In this document: one piece after another, positions 43,864-55,458 of the stretch
How positions within the stretch are numbered: position 1 is the stretch's first letter
Layout of the letters: each line of letters begins with the position of its first letter
From: Daedaleopsis sinensis
Taxonomy: Eukaryota > Basidiomycota > Agaricomycetes > Polyporales > Polyporaceae
Length of the DNA: 64,000 nucleotides
Direction of reading: 5' to 3'
Assembly (NCBI GenBank): GCA_033807695.1
Contig: CM066301.1
Span: forward strand, 4,712,001 to 4,776,000
Notes under the pieces: model-generated
What the model saw: only the letters and a program-made list of their open reading frames with translations
Databases searched by the model: none
Told to the model about the DNA's origin: nothing
Made by a program: the position numbers and the translations under genes

Positions 43864-44619
43864 ATGAACGCCACTCGCTCTAACGATGACTCTACGCCTA
43901 CGGCAGACCAGGAGTTGTGAGTCACTTGCTACCACGCTGCTAAATGTAGCTACGCTAATGCTTTTCGCACAGTCCGTCGACGATATTCGCTGCAGTGGAT
44001 CGTGTATCCTACGCACTCACCAACGATAGTCATCCCGAATCTTCCTTCTCTCGAGGTGGAGTGATGCTCAGCGAGCTAGTCCCTGGGGAATGTGAGTGCC
44101 GCTTCGAGATTGTTAAGCGTACCGCTCATATTCGAACAGATGCCGTCATTGTCATCGGAGGCTCTTACAACGTTACAATCGAATCTATGTTCATCACAGC
44201 GGACCTAGAGATACTACCAGATAATGTGAGCATTGCTGAGCCTTCCAACTGCTCGTCAGCGATTAAAGACTGACCCACCGTAGCGTACTCTTGAGGTTCG
44301 CTTTTCGCAATTTATCCGGTCGGGAGAACATATCAAGTCGTGGACCCATCTACGCTTCGACAATCGGGCCGTGTACACCAGGTTCAACCGCGCGTTCTGG
44401 GCCATCTTTGATGAGGCTACGGCAAAGCGAGAGTTGATACATTCGCGGTTGCAGATGGTTGCGTACTCGCATCCTTCTAAATTTACTTACTACTGTCGTC
44501 AGTACCTAGGCCAGGACTACTTCAACACTCTGGTGGACTCTGATGGGGAAGAGGAGGAGGAGCATGATGACAGTGCTACCGTCGTTGGCGGTTCCGAGGA
44601 GGAAGCTCATCTTGCCTAG
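43864..44619 (+). CDS. Orphan protein, 213 aa, 3 exons, copy A
   Basis: Exons 43864-43916, 43973-44225 and 44284-44619 join in phases 2, 0 to 214 codons including TAG, with GTGAGT and GTGAGC donors and CAG and TAG acceptors. The protein starts MNATRSNDDSTPTADQE, continues VDRVSYALTNDSHPESSFSR, CRFEIVKRTAHIRTDAVIVI, then RSGEHIKSWTHLRFDNRAVY, FNRAFWAIFDEATAKREL and an acidic tail DSDGEEEEEHDD. No domain recognised. An identical copy is at 53283-54038. Intact splice sites in both copies suggest the gene was functional at the time of duplication. Confidence 0.75.
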
Positions 44620-46041
44620 TAGAAGGCCATCTATCCCGATATGTTGTAACTTCCCCAGCCAGATCTTGTTATTACCACCCTTGCTCCTTTGCCGAGCGGT
44701 TACAAATCTGTCTCGACATTGAGTTCGAGTTGCACCGTTTGGGTGCGAACTTCGAAGCCGTGCGTCGGGATTGAATATTGAGGGATAGACGCTTATAAGG
44801 AGGCGCCGGCGCCCGACTCGGCGCCCCACCCCTCCACACTAACCTGCTCCTCCTCCTCCTGCTCCTCCTGCTCCTTCTCCTCCTCGTGAGCTCCAAGCTT
44901 CAATTCGAGCACGAGGATCGGAGACTTTCACAATGCTAGGACGATCTGCTTGATCGATACACCTCTTCGAGGCGTCGGCGAGCATGACCAGAGCGATGTG
45001 GGGCTCTCTTCGCCTCGCGACTGCTCCCGCCCACTCCCGCTGTGCCAGTAGCGTTGCACCAGGCTCGCCACACTTTAGCTTCAAGCATCAGGCCTCATGT
45101 ATCAAGTCTTTTCCAAGCCAACCAGGACAGACCGCTCGACCGAAACAACTCCCAGTTTCGAAGGCGTAAAGTCCCGTTCGCCCTCTTCCGTCAACATTGC
45201 TGCCCCCGCCCTGCCTTGCCGTCCTCTCTCTCGCTTGAAAATGAGACCTTCGCCTACGCCGAGTATTCAGAGGTCGTTTGTGGAGTCACCCTGGCCGTAG
45301 TCACACTTGGGGTCCAGACTCCAACCCCGGTACGTCTACCAAGTCCGGTTCGAAGAAGCGGGGATATGGCTGAGTCTTGGCGAAAAGGACGAGGGTAGAA
45401 TGGACGAGAAGGCTACGTTCGATGCACATACCCCCTCATCCCACTCGTTTACGACTCTCCGAGCATAGAGAGCCGTTCTGGTGCAATGCCCACTCAAAGC
45501 ACCCTCTCGACTACAACTGGGGTGACCCTCCACCGTTCGCAAGTCTTTTTGCGTCCCTCCTTCACCCGAACATGGGCTGAAGCAATCTGACAACCACACA
45601 AGTCGAACGTGATTAGGAGCTCCGGTCGCGATCACTGTGCGTCCCGCGCTTCACCTCTACGAGTCTTCGAGCGTGCTTGTCGGCTCCTCGCCCGAGCGCA
45701 AGGCCCTCCGCATGCATGCATGCATGCGACTTGGACTATTAGTGAGTTGATCTCACGACCCGCAGCTCCTAACCATATCTCATATGTGCACAGTATCACT
45801 TCGAACGAAGACTGCACGAATCGGAGTACATCGCCCCTCACGACAAGCGCCGCAAATGCACTCATGTCTGTGCCCTCTCGCTCAACTCCGCGGCGGCGCG
45901 GGTTGGAGATCTCATCCCCTTGGCGAACAGGTCGATTATCTCAAGCTGGAACTACCGGCGAGTGTAGGAGTTGCCCGACCGGCGTCGGGGAACGCTAAAG
46001 TATGTATCATCCATGCAGGCGACTCTGCTTTGAACAACTGG
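44620..46041. other. Right part of R2 left copy, no firm gene
   Basis: Contains a TCC-rich tract at about 44846-44882, the dispersed element at 44935-45010, a GCAT run near 45712 and a plus-strand frame (YHFERRLHESEYIAPHDKRR near 45796) preceded by CAG that could be an exon of an unidentified gene. Same content at plus 9419 in the other copy. Confidence 0.4.
44935..45010. repeat. Dispersed element, copy 1 of 4
   Basis: Core GATCGATACACCTCTTCGAG, then GCGTCGGCGAGCATGACCAG. Also at 54354, 57846 and 59991. Preceded by a TCC-rich tract. Nature unknown; see findings. Confidence 0.85.
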
Positions 46042-46469
46042 CCGACGACTCGCATGCAGAAATGCGAGCTGCACACGCAGCACATGATGGTGAGTGTACA
46101 CTTTCGAACCCGCATGACATTACCAGAGAAGGGTCGACACCGAGCTTCAGCTCTCGAGCATACACAGCGGGCTAGTGGACGTTCAATCCCCGTGTCAATA
46201 GCGGATATTGTCCCGCGACCCCGAGCTGAGCGACAATAATCCGCCGACGGAGACAGCGCGGGCGTGATGGCGCGTCATGTCGCACTCCTCCGCGCGCTCT
46301 AATTACGCGACTCGGAGGCGTGGCCGTGCTCGGAGAACTGTGAGTGTGAGTGTGAGTGCTTGGTTGTGGACGTGCAAGACGTGACTTACCCGTCCCAGAC
46401 CTGTCCTGCCCCCTCTCGCTTTCCGAGACGTTCTGCTCCTCTCCGAGTCCACCCAGCTTCGCTATGGTG

Positions 46470-49400
46470 AACCCGAGGTAGAATGGCCGTCGTATGCTGC
46501 ACATGGTGAGTACGCGTTGATCACACCAAAGCCTGCAGATCTCGTCTCTGGCGCGACAGCTAGCACGTCGGCAGCCGCGCGGCAGATCTGGGGCGCAGGT
46601 GTCCGAGCTGGTGAGTCGCTCTCCGAACTACAAAGATGCTCCAAGAACCCACTCGCACGTCGTTATCAAGCCTTTCGCGGCCGGCGCAGTCTCTTACTGT
46701 GGCACTCACCGGGCGGAAGGCGTGGACAGCAGTGCTCGTCATCGATATCCTAGCTGTGTAGCTCACCAACACCGTCCCTAGAGTTTCGTCCGGCTGTGTG
46801 GCACGCTCTTCGTCGTCGTCGTCGACCTGTTCGGGCTGTTCCCCATGTGTCTGGAAAGTACGTGGCTTCTCGATACTCCCGCGTAGACTCGCTGGTCTGA
46901 CCTTGCGATGAGCAGGCCCTTTCCATCTCTCTCGTCTGACGGGGGTTTGGGTATGCAAAATGTCGAGCTAGCTGACTCCTCTGTCTCGTGACAACGGTGG
47001 CGTTGGCCCCGACGACGTCTCGGCGCCAGCACAGATGCATGCAAGTCGGCCTTGACGCGAGTACGTACTTTAACTTTGAGTTCTCGAGCGGAACTTGGAC
47101 CAATGTGATTGTGAGCGTAGCTTGCTGGCCTGTTGTCCGCGAGAACATCGCGACCGCGACGTCCGCGTGCGGGACCGACGCCTGTGCGCCCACCCCGGAG
47201 CACATCGCCGCGAACCCGCCGCCCATGCCCCGCAGGAGCTGCGTGAGCACGAGCGAGAACGAGGACGCGGACGCGCACCGCGAGTAGACCATGAGCGCGA
47301 CGCCGACCAGCCGGATCGCGAGGCCTCCGACGAGCAGCGGCTGCGGAGGCACAATCAGAGTCGGGTGCGACGGGAAGGTGGGCGGTCGGACGTACATTTT
47401 AGCAAAACGTAAAACGCATAATATTATGATCCCCGCGATGAGCCCCAAAGACCGTCAGGGGGATCGTCTGCGCCTGTCCGAAGTTCGTCATAGACCTGTG
47501 ATACGCGTTAACGGTGAGAAGGAGTACAGGCTCGCCGACGTGAGACTCGCCACCTGGCTTGGTCACCAATACAAACGACGAGAGGGACGTAAACGTGAGG
47601 AAGAACGAGAGCTGCGAGAAGCCGTCGATCAGGTCAGCGCTAAACGAGCAAAGATGAACACAGAGCATGACGCACGAAGTCGAAGAACCCGATTCACCGG
47701 TTGAAGAGGAACAGCGGGGGATCAGATATCGATCACCGGCCGCTTCGCGAACTTGTTGTCCCACAGCGAACACGGGAAGCAGGAGCCAGCCCGACACGAG
47801 CATCGCGATCATGGACGCTACAGGGATATGTCAGGCAAGGAATTGAGTCGTGCAGGAGAACAGGTACGCACGGCTGCTTCGTGTGGTGTCGTGGTGTCGG
47901 TTAGCGAGCGTCATTGAGAGGAGGATAAGCGCGATTGCCCTAAGGAAGATCAGACCTGACGAGGTCCAGCTGCTCCGCAAAGCGTTGGAGGAGGTTGGAG
48001 GTCGCGAGGGAGGGAAGCGCTCGCGGTTACGCGACGTCGTGGTCCGACCAGCCGGCGATATTACAGGCCCACGAACTCTGTTGCAGACATTACATGCTGG
48101 GGAGCTTCTATATTCATGAAGAACAGGCGTACAGGGGATACCATAAGGCTGTTACACTACAAGAACAAGAGGAGGAAAGTTACGAGTTCAGCTGGAAGTA
48201 CAGTGAACGTGCGGATGATGTAGGAAATGAGGAACCGAATGAAGCACATGACGACGAGGCGGAGCATCCACTGCAAGATCTGCACATTCCAGAGCGTCAC
48301 AATCTTGAGAGAAGAAGGTAGTGTATTGCCACCAAGTCTAATAGTCATTCAGCATCGGATATCGCGGAGCATGAGGCGAAGGCACGTACTGAACCTGGAC
48401 AGCGAGGTTGACACCTAGGTCGTCACTTCCACGGGTAGAAGGGGCCTCGGAGGTAGCATCGGAGGTAGAAGGGGCGGAGTCCCCGTCATCCTCATGGACG
48501 TTTGGATCTTGTTCCTCGCCCTCGTCGATCTCCCAGACGCGCAGGTGCGCCAAGGATGGACCGTCAGCGAGGCTTGCAACATGCGCGAGTTCTATGCCCT
48601 CGCGGAACAGGCTCGTAAACAGCAAGAGGTCCGATGTGCACCCGAACGTCAAACTGTGGCGGCGACCAGATTCACCGGTACCGTGCGCCTCCCAGCAGAA
48701 CTGAGAGCGCTCCTAGAAGGGGTGAGAAGCAGAGTCGACGCCATAGGATATCTCACAACGTACCACGTATATTTGGTGGGTCCAGCCCGCTCTAAAAGAT
48801 GCTGCGAACCACACTCTGTCGTTGTCGATGTCAATGATGACGAGTTGCTCTGTGGCTCTGGTCAGCAAGACGCTATGGACAAGCATGGAACATGAGGGAC
48901 TCACTGCCATTCACGTCGCCTAGTTGCGTACGCAGATTGGCGATAGTGGCGTTGACTGTGACTGACAAAGTCTTCCCATCCGCTCGTTGAACCACGAGCG
49001 TAAGGTTAGAGAACTGTCTATGTTGAACACTGTATGGGAGCACGAAGAGTAGAGTGTGAGCATGTAAGTTGAGTAGCTGCTAGGGGTATAGCGTACAAGA
49101 GAATGTCTGCCATCGAGGAGAGCGTAGGGGATTCGTCGCAGGGTGCGAAGTGGCGTAAGGAGGAAATTGGGGGAGATGGTGGCTATATCGTACCTTAAGG
49201 CTAGACGGCTTACGCTTGCTGGCGTACTGACGATACAAAGAGGATTGGTGAGCATTGACAAAGAGCTTTGGACTGGAACTGAACTGAGCGCCAGAAGGCT
49301 TAGGCGCACAGGGAACAGAGAACTCATATGCATTAGGCGCACATGTACAGGACACGAGCGGCGTTCTCTCACACATATATAATGCATAATGGCCCGGGCC

Positions 49401-51857
49401 ATAACGTCGAGGAAGAAATGACTATATTCGACGCTACCATTACAATCTACTAAGACAAAACATAATCCTACAGCTGCTGTCGCAAGCCGCGCCAGATGGG
49501 AGTGAGAACTTGGGATACTCTCGTGACGGGCGTCCCTGAGAAAGGTCTCCTCTTCTGGAGCGAGATCTTTGAATGCACTACGGGCAGCTATGATGACAAA
49601 TGTGAGTAGTTGCAGGCCACTGCGCTGACGGTTCAGCGATGTGTTGACGTGAGCTAGGACGAGACACACGTGTATCCGCTGGAGATCGATGCGTGAGTGT
49701 TGCAACCAGGGCATGGAACGAGGAGATGTACATAGCATACAGAACGATTCTGACTGCGAGTGCGCCGACGTTCGGCAAGGTAGCGATACCAATGTAGCCT
49801 AAGCAGAATTAGTCGAGGCAAATCGCATCGGCACCCGTCCTCGCTCACCAGAGACATAGAATACAACTAGAAACGATGTGAGCAGAGTACACTAACAACG
49901 AAGCACGCGACTTACAGACGACTAGATAAGCAGTAGCACGAGAGGTGACATCGGCGACCTTAGCAATTATAGGCTTTCCGCAAGCAACTGATCAACGGGT
50001 GAGCATCGTATGGGAGACGGGGCAGCGCATATGCTCACCAAGGATGGACTTTATGACTTGTATGGTGGAGATGAGGCTGTGCTGTCCAAAGTGGGAGGGT
50101 GGCGAGCTGGAGGTAGTTGTACGTCGTCTGATTGTCGAGGGAATACATGTACGACGTGAGGCCAATCCTGCAGTGGATGAGATCAGTCATGGAAATCCAA
50201 ACGCGGCTCGAACATCCACTGCCCGGAAGAACAAACGGGAAGAGTGCGACGGCTCGAACAGGGAACGGGGAAGGGTGATGGCCAAAACCCGTGTACGACA
50301 TCTTGGCTGACCGGGGGAGGTAAAGCCGTCATCCGACGTCGCCCTGATGTCGCCTCCGCATATACTTACGCGGAAGACGACAAGCAAAAGGTGCACGGCG
50401 CCCGTCCACACACGAGGTTGCTCTGTCATGCCATACGGCGCTGCGTCGCCGCGTCTTTGATCCTGGGATTCGAGAATACGATGGCGCATCAAAAAAAGAG
50501 CGTAGGACGACGGCAGGAGCAACACTCAACGAGAGCAGTCTCGTATGCAGCATGCGAGGAAATGACCGCGACTGTGACACTGATGTAGGTTTCGAACGAC
50601 GAGAACAGCGCATGCGGTCGCGCGGGTCGCATCGGATACCCCCGTGTCATTAGTGAGAGTGCAAATTCTAGAACGCAACGGATCCCTCAAGCGGTGTTGA
50701 TGGGGGACTCTGAGTCTCGTAGCCAGCCGTCGTAGGCACGTCTCTGCCTCGGTCCAAGAATGCAAGAGAAGGGGCACCGAGACAAAGACATGCCCAACAA
50801 CGTCTGGCGCGTATAAACGGGTGACCGGCGATCCACTGTCTTGCGCCCTCGAGCTCGGGCTATCCGTGCCCTGCGCCGCTGTGTCGCGCAGCCATCAGTG
50901 TGTATGCGGGACGCCGCGACGCCGGCATACTATGTGAGACTTCTATACTCACGTTTCAACCTGCACATAACCCGTCTAGCGACGGCGCAGTCGCGGTCTG
51001 TTACAGTGCCTCGTACACGGGGCGCAAACAGTCACGCCGGCGCACAAGTTCCCCATCGCGCATACGGACTTGGGCAAAGGCATATGAATGCTCGGCCTCA
51101 CGGCGACACGGTAACAGGCGGTGACCTTCGTGACAACCCGTCTATACGAGTTTCACCAGACGGTTAGGGCACGTCTCTTTCTCTCGTAGCCATTTATGAG
51201 ACGCACCCTGAACGGCTGGGCATCAGACTGCCGTTTTCTAGCAGTGCTCAAGTCGAGCCAACTGCACTGAACGAGCCTGTGCTTTTACTCATTACAAAGT
51301 TACGTCGGACAGCTATTGGCGCTCAATAGACTGGGCGCGCGCGACTGCGTGAGTGGGACATAGTCAGTCTGACGAGGACCCGGTGACAATGCGTCCGGCA
51401 CATCGCGTGCACAGAGTCACATCCGGGGCGCATATCTTTGTCGCGCGTGTACGATTCTGCGCGTGTCCAAATGGAGGACACGTCCACCCCATACGAGATC
51501 CACCAAACGGCTAGGATACGTCTGTTTCTGACTCACCCCAGCTGGCTGAGCACGAGACCAGTAGACTCTCACAGGGTGTCATTCCGTTCGAGCAACGTAG
51601 GCAGGACCCCGTCAGTGTATACGAAGTCGGGACTGTGCTTTAGACGACATCGGACGGAAAGCGAAGAGAGGAAGCGGATAGGAAAGGACAAGTCCGGACG
51701 GAAAGAACGAGCAGGAGCACTCACCCAATGAAGATGAACCATTTGGACCGCTTGCCAAAGAGCTGCTCCGCAGCCTCGACAGTCGCGACTCCGGCGTGCG
51801 CATCCTCCTCCCCTTCGATCTCTTCCGCGATCTCTGGATCGAGTGCAGATATGGTGA
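46470..51857 (-). pseudogene. Siderophore-iron transporter (MFS, SIT family), scattered pseudogene
   Basis: Minus-strand pieces follow protein order over 5.4 kb: EEDAHAGVATVEAAEQLFGK and WFIFIG (51.8 kb, GTGAGT donor), SYMYSLDNQTTYNYLQLAT then, one base out of frame, HFGQHSLISTIQVIKSIL (50.1 kb), CGKPIIAKVADVTSRATAYL (49.96 kb), GYIGIATLPNVGALAV (49.77 kb), GLQLLTFVIIA (49.6 kb), MIAMLVSGWLLLPVFA and WDNKFAKRPVIDI (47.8 kb), LSFFLTFTSLSSFVLV, FGQAQTIPLTVFG, RLVGVALMVYSR and LLRGMGGGFAAMCSGVGAQA, VPHADVAVAM (47.2 kb). SIT proteins are 14-helix proton symporters taking up ferric siderophores. Frameshifts, stops and large spacers exclude function. It is bracketed by the two R2 copies. Confidence 0.78.
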
Positions 51858-52855
51858 GAATCGAGCGGCGGGCATCGATTGGGGAGAGCGGGGAGCAGTC
51901 ACGGGCCTGGTGGTCGTCGCGGTCGCCTGTTATGGGACAGTTGCGCAGTGAGCATACGGAAACATGACTGGGCAGGACAGCGGGAGACAGAGAGGAGAGC
52001 AGTCAGAAGGAGTGTGCGGGGAAGGACGGATGGACATGGTGGGAGAGGCAGAGTAAATGAGGACGATTGCGGGTCGGACGGGAGCGCGCCCTCATCCCCT
52101 CCGGGGGCACGCGTAGCACTCGCCGCAGTTCGACCGGTGTATCGCGCGCTGTCACTTTGAGCTTCAATGGGCTACTAGTATCGCACTCCGGGAACCTGTC
52201 ATGTGTGAGCGAAGGCACACATCACCTGAGGACCTACAAGATGGCAGATGTTGGGTTCCACGGGAAGATGGTTGCTATTTCGGTGGGGTTAAGAAAGCCG
52301 TCTAGTATGAGTGTGCATGCCTGCGTGTGTAAGGACTGCTGGGGTCGGATACAAGAGAGCCGGTACAGTTGAAGATGGGATGAAACATTGATAAGGTAAG
52401 CACATTGAAGCACTTGGAGTTGTCTTGCACCACTGCTAGCGTGACAACGGCGAGCAAATGTCATCCAACGAGGTTGTTGCAGATTTTAGGCAATTTTGTG
52501 AGAGCCAGAATTAGCAGTGGAGACCAGCTTGTAGAAAACTCTGCGCTTGCGAAGGCCACATACCGTGAATTGATACCGTGAGTTGAGAACAACACGCTCA
52601 CCCATTCAAGCTTCAAGACTCACTCTGCTTAAGAGTCCGAGAGCGGCATGGAAGATGCAGAGGGCGCGTCGTAGCTCGAGGAGCCGTGGAGATCGAAGGA
52701 GGGAGGAGGAGGGGCCGGTGTTGAACGTTGAACGGGGCACTCGGGCCTGACTCGGGCCTAGCCGTAACGTTGGCGCCCATTGCGTTCAACCTCAGCGCTC
52801 AAGTGCTCATGGATCACGACTTCGAAGTTCGAACCTTGGTACCCACCCTCGTCCC
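51858..52855. other. Spacer between SIT relic and right R2 copy
   Basis: No gene supported; short frames only. Confidence 0.45.
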
Positions 52856-53282
52856 CTCGGCTCATATCCTCCTCCTGGTCGCTACTATACCTTGCATTCC
52901 ATTCCGTCTGTTCTATTACTCGAGACCGTCAAGACTACAGCTCTGAGATTGCTAGCCTCAGCCTTGCATCCCTTTTCGGAGCATCTGCCGATTCATCCTC
53001 CGCGGTGAAGCACAATTTGCAGGTAGCTGAAAATGGCCGTCTATAACGTGTGAGTACTGCCAGTGACACAAATACTAATGGAGCCGGTCAATTGGGGGAC
53101 TCAGGATAACGCAACGCGACAGTCGTCAACGCCGACGTAGGACTCCGACTCGGAGGAGGACCTTTTAGCAGAGCGCTAGGGGATGTCTTCTTGGCGCCCG
53201 AGTTCTTTGTGTACTACATACATACTCTTGCCTGCGCAATCTCTCCACCGTCTTTCCTCCCCATTCTTCCGCCCAACATAAC

Positions 53283-54038
53283 ATGAACGCCACTCGCTCT
53301 AACGATGACTCTACGCCTACGGCAGACCAGGAGTTGTGAGTCACTTGCTACCACGCTGCTAAATGTAGCTACGCTAATGCTTTTCGCACAGTCCGTCGAC
53401 GATATTCGCTGCAGTGGATCGTGTATCCTACGCACTCACCAACGATAGTCATCCCGAATCTTCCTTCTCTCGAGGTGGAGTGATGCTCAGCGAGCTAGTC
53501 CCTGGGGAATGTGAGTGCCGCTTCGAGATTGTTAAGCGTACCGCTCATATTCGAACAGATGCCGTCATTGTCATCGGAGGCTCTTACAACGTTACAATCG
53601 AATCTATGTTCATCACAGCGGACCTAGAGATACTACCAGATAATGTGAGCATTGCTGAGCCTTCCAACTGCTCGTCAGCGATTAAAGACTGACCCACCGT
53701 AGCGTACTCTTGAGGTTCGCTTTTCGCAATTTATCCGGTCGGGAGAACATATCAAGTCGTGGACCCATCTACGCTTCGACAATCGGGCCGTGTACACCAG
53801 GTTCAACCGCGCGTTCTGGGCCATCTTTGATGAGGCTACGGCAAAGCGAGAGTTGATACATTCGCGGTTGCAGATGGTTGCGTACTCGCATCCTTCTAAA
53901 TTTACTTACTACTGTCGTCAGTACCTAGGCCAGGACTACTTCAACACTCTGGTGGACTCTGATGGGGAAGAGGAGGAGGAGCATGATGACAGTGCTACCG
54001 TCGTTGGCGGTTCCGAGGAGGAAGCTCATCTTGCCTAG
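53283..54038 (+). CDS. Orphan protein, 213 aa, 3 exons, copy B
   Basis: Exons 53283-53335, 53392-53644 and 53703-54038. Same translation as copy A at 43864-44619. All splice signals are kept. Confidence 0.75.
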
Positions 54039-54353
54039 TAGAAGGCCATCTATCCCGATATGTTGTAACTTCCCCAGCCAGATCTTGTTATTACCACCCT
54101 TGCTCCTTTGCCGAGCGGTTACAAATCTGTCTCGACATTGAGTTCGAGTTGCACCGTTTGGGTGCGAACTTCGAAGCCGTGCGTCGGGATTGAATATTGA
54201 GGGATAGACGCTTATAAGGAGGCGCCGGCGCCCGACTCGGCGCCCCACCCCTCCACACTAACCTGCTCCTCCTCCTCCTGCTCCTCCTGCTCCTTCTCCT
54301 CCTCGTGAGCTCCAAGCTTCAATTCGAGCACGAGGATCGGAGACTTTCACAAT

Positions 54354-54429
54354 GCTAGGACGATCTGCTTGATCGATACACCTCTTCGAGGCGTCGGCGA
54401 GCATGACCAGAGCGATGTGGGGCTCTCTT
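54354..54429. repeat. Dispersed element, copy 2 of 4
   Basis: Part of the right R2 copy; same as 44935-45010. Confidence 0.85.
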
Positions 54430-55458
54430 CGCCTCGCGACTGCTCCCGCCCACTCCCGCTGTGCCAGTAGCGTTGCACCAGGCTCGCCACACTTTAGCTT
54501 CAAGCATCAGGCCTCATGTATCAAGTCTTTTCCAAGCCAACCAGGACAGACCGCTCGACCGAAACAACTCCCAGTTTCGAAGGCGTAAAGTCCCGTTCGC
54601 CCTCTTCCGTCAACATTGCTGCCCCCGCCCTGCCTTGCCGTCCTCTCTCTCGCTTGAAAATGAGACCTTCGCCTACGCCGAGTATTCAGAGGTCGTTTGT
54701 GGAGTCACCCTGGCCGTAGTCACACTTGGGGTCCAGACTCCAACCCCGGTACGTCTACCAAGTCCGGTTCGAAGAAGCGGGGATATGGCTGAGTCTTGGC
54801 GAAAAGGACGAGGGTAGAATGGACGAGAAGGCTACGTTCGATGCACATACCCCCTCATCCCACTCGTTTACGACTCTCCGAGCATAGAGAGCCGTTCTGG
54901 TGCAATGCCCACTCAAAGCACCCTCTCGACTACAACTGGGGTGACCCTCCACCGTTCGCAAGTCTTTTTGCGTCCCTCCTTCACCCGAACATGGGCTGAA
55001 GCAATCTGACAACCACACAAGTCGAACGTGATTAGGAGCTCCGGTCGCGATCACTGTGCGTCCCGCGCTTCACCTCTACGAGTCTTCGAGCGTGCTTGTC
55101 GGCTCCTCGCCCGAGCGCAAGGCCCTCCGCATGCATGCATGCATGCGACTTGGACTATTAGTGAGTTGATCTCACGACCCGCAGCTCCTAACCATATCTC
55201 ATATGTGCACAGTATCACTTCGAACGAAGACTGCACGAATCGGAGTACATCGCCCCTCACGACAAGCGCCGCAAATGCACTCATGTCTGTGCCCTCTCGC
55301 TCAACTCCGCGGCGGCGCGGGTTGGAGATCTCATCCCCTTGGCGAACAGGTCGATTATCTCAAGCTGGAACTACCGGCGAGTGTAGGAGTTGCCCGACCG
55401 GCGTCGGGGAACGCTAAAGTATGTATCATCCATGCAGGCGACTGCTCTGAACAACTGC

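Larger units (their letters stand above)
43516..46041. repeat. 2.5-kb direct repeat R2, left copy
   Basis: Matches 52856-55458 in the same orientation. From 43551 to about 46024 the offset is 9419 bp with almost no differences seen. The first 36 bp (SDR tail) have offset 9340, because the right copy has about 79 extra bases after it. It contains a complete orphan gene and one copy of the four-copy element. It lies left of the siderophore-transporter relic. Confidence 0.93.
52856..55458. repeat. 2.5-kb direct repeat R2, right copy
   Basis: See the left copy at 43516-46041. It begins with the short SDR-tail match (52856-52891), then about 79 bases absent from the left copy (bounded by TTGCAT words), then the long near-identical part from 52970. 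It ends in GAACAACTG, after which the two copies diverge. Confidence 0.93.

Noticed and set aside
45712..45729. GCAT run read as a palindromic regulatory site
   Set aside because: It is a simple tetranucleotide microsatellite, present also in the other R2 copy.
48920..49792. 290-codon minus-strand frame as a separate membrane protein
   Set aside because: It contains a SIT-transporter piece (GLQLLTFVIIA) in the expected place between other SIT pieces; the rest lacks a coherent pattern, so it was absorbed into the pseudogene.
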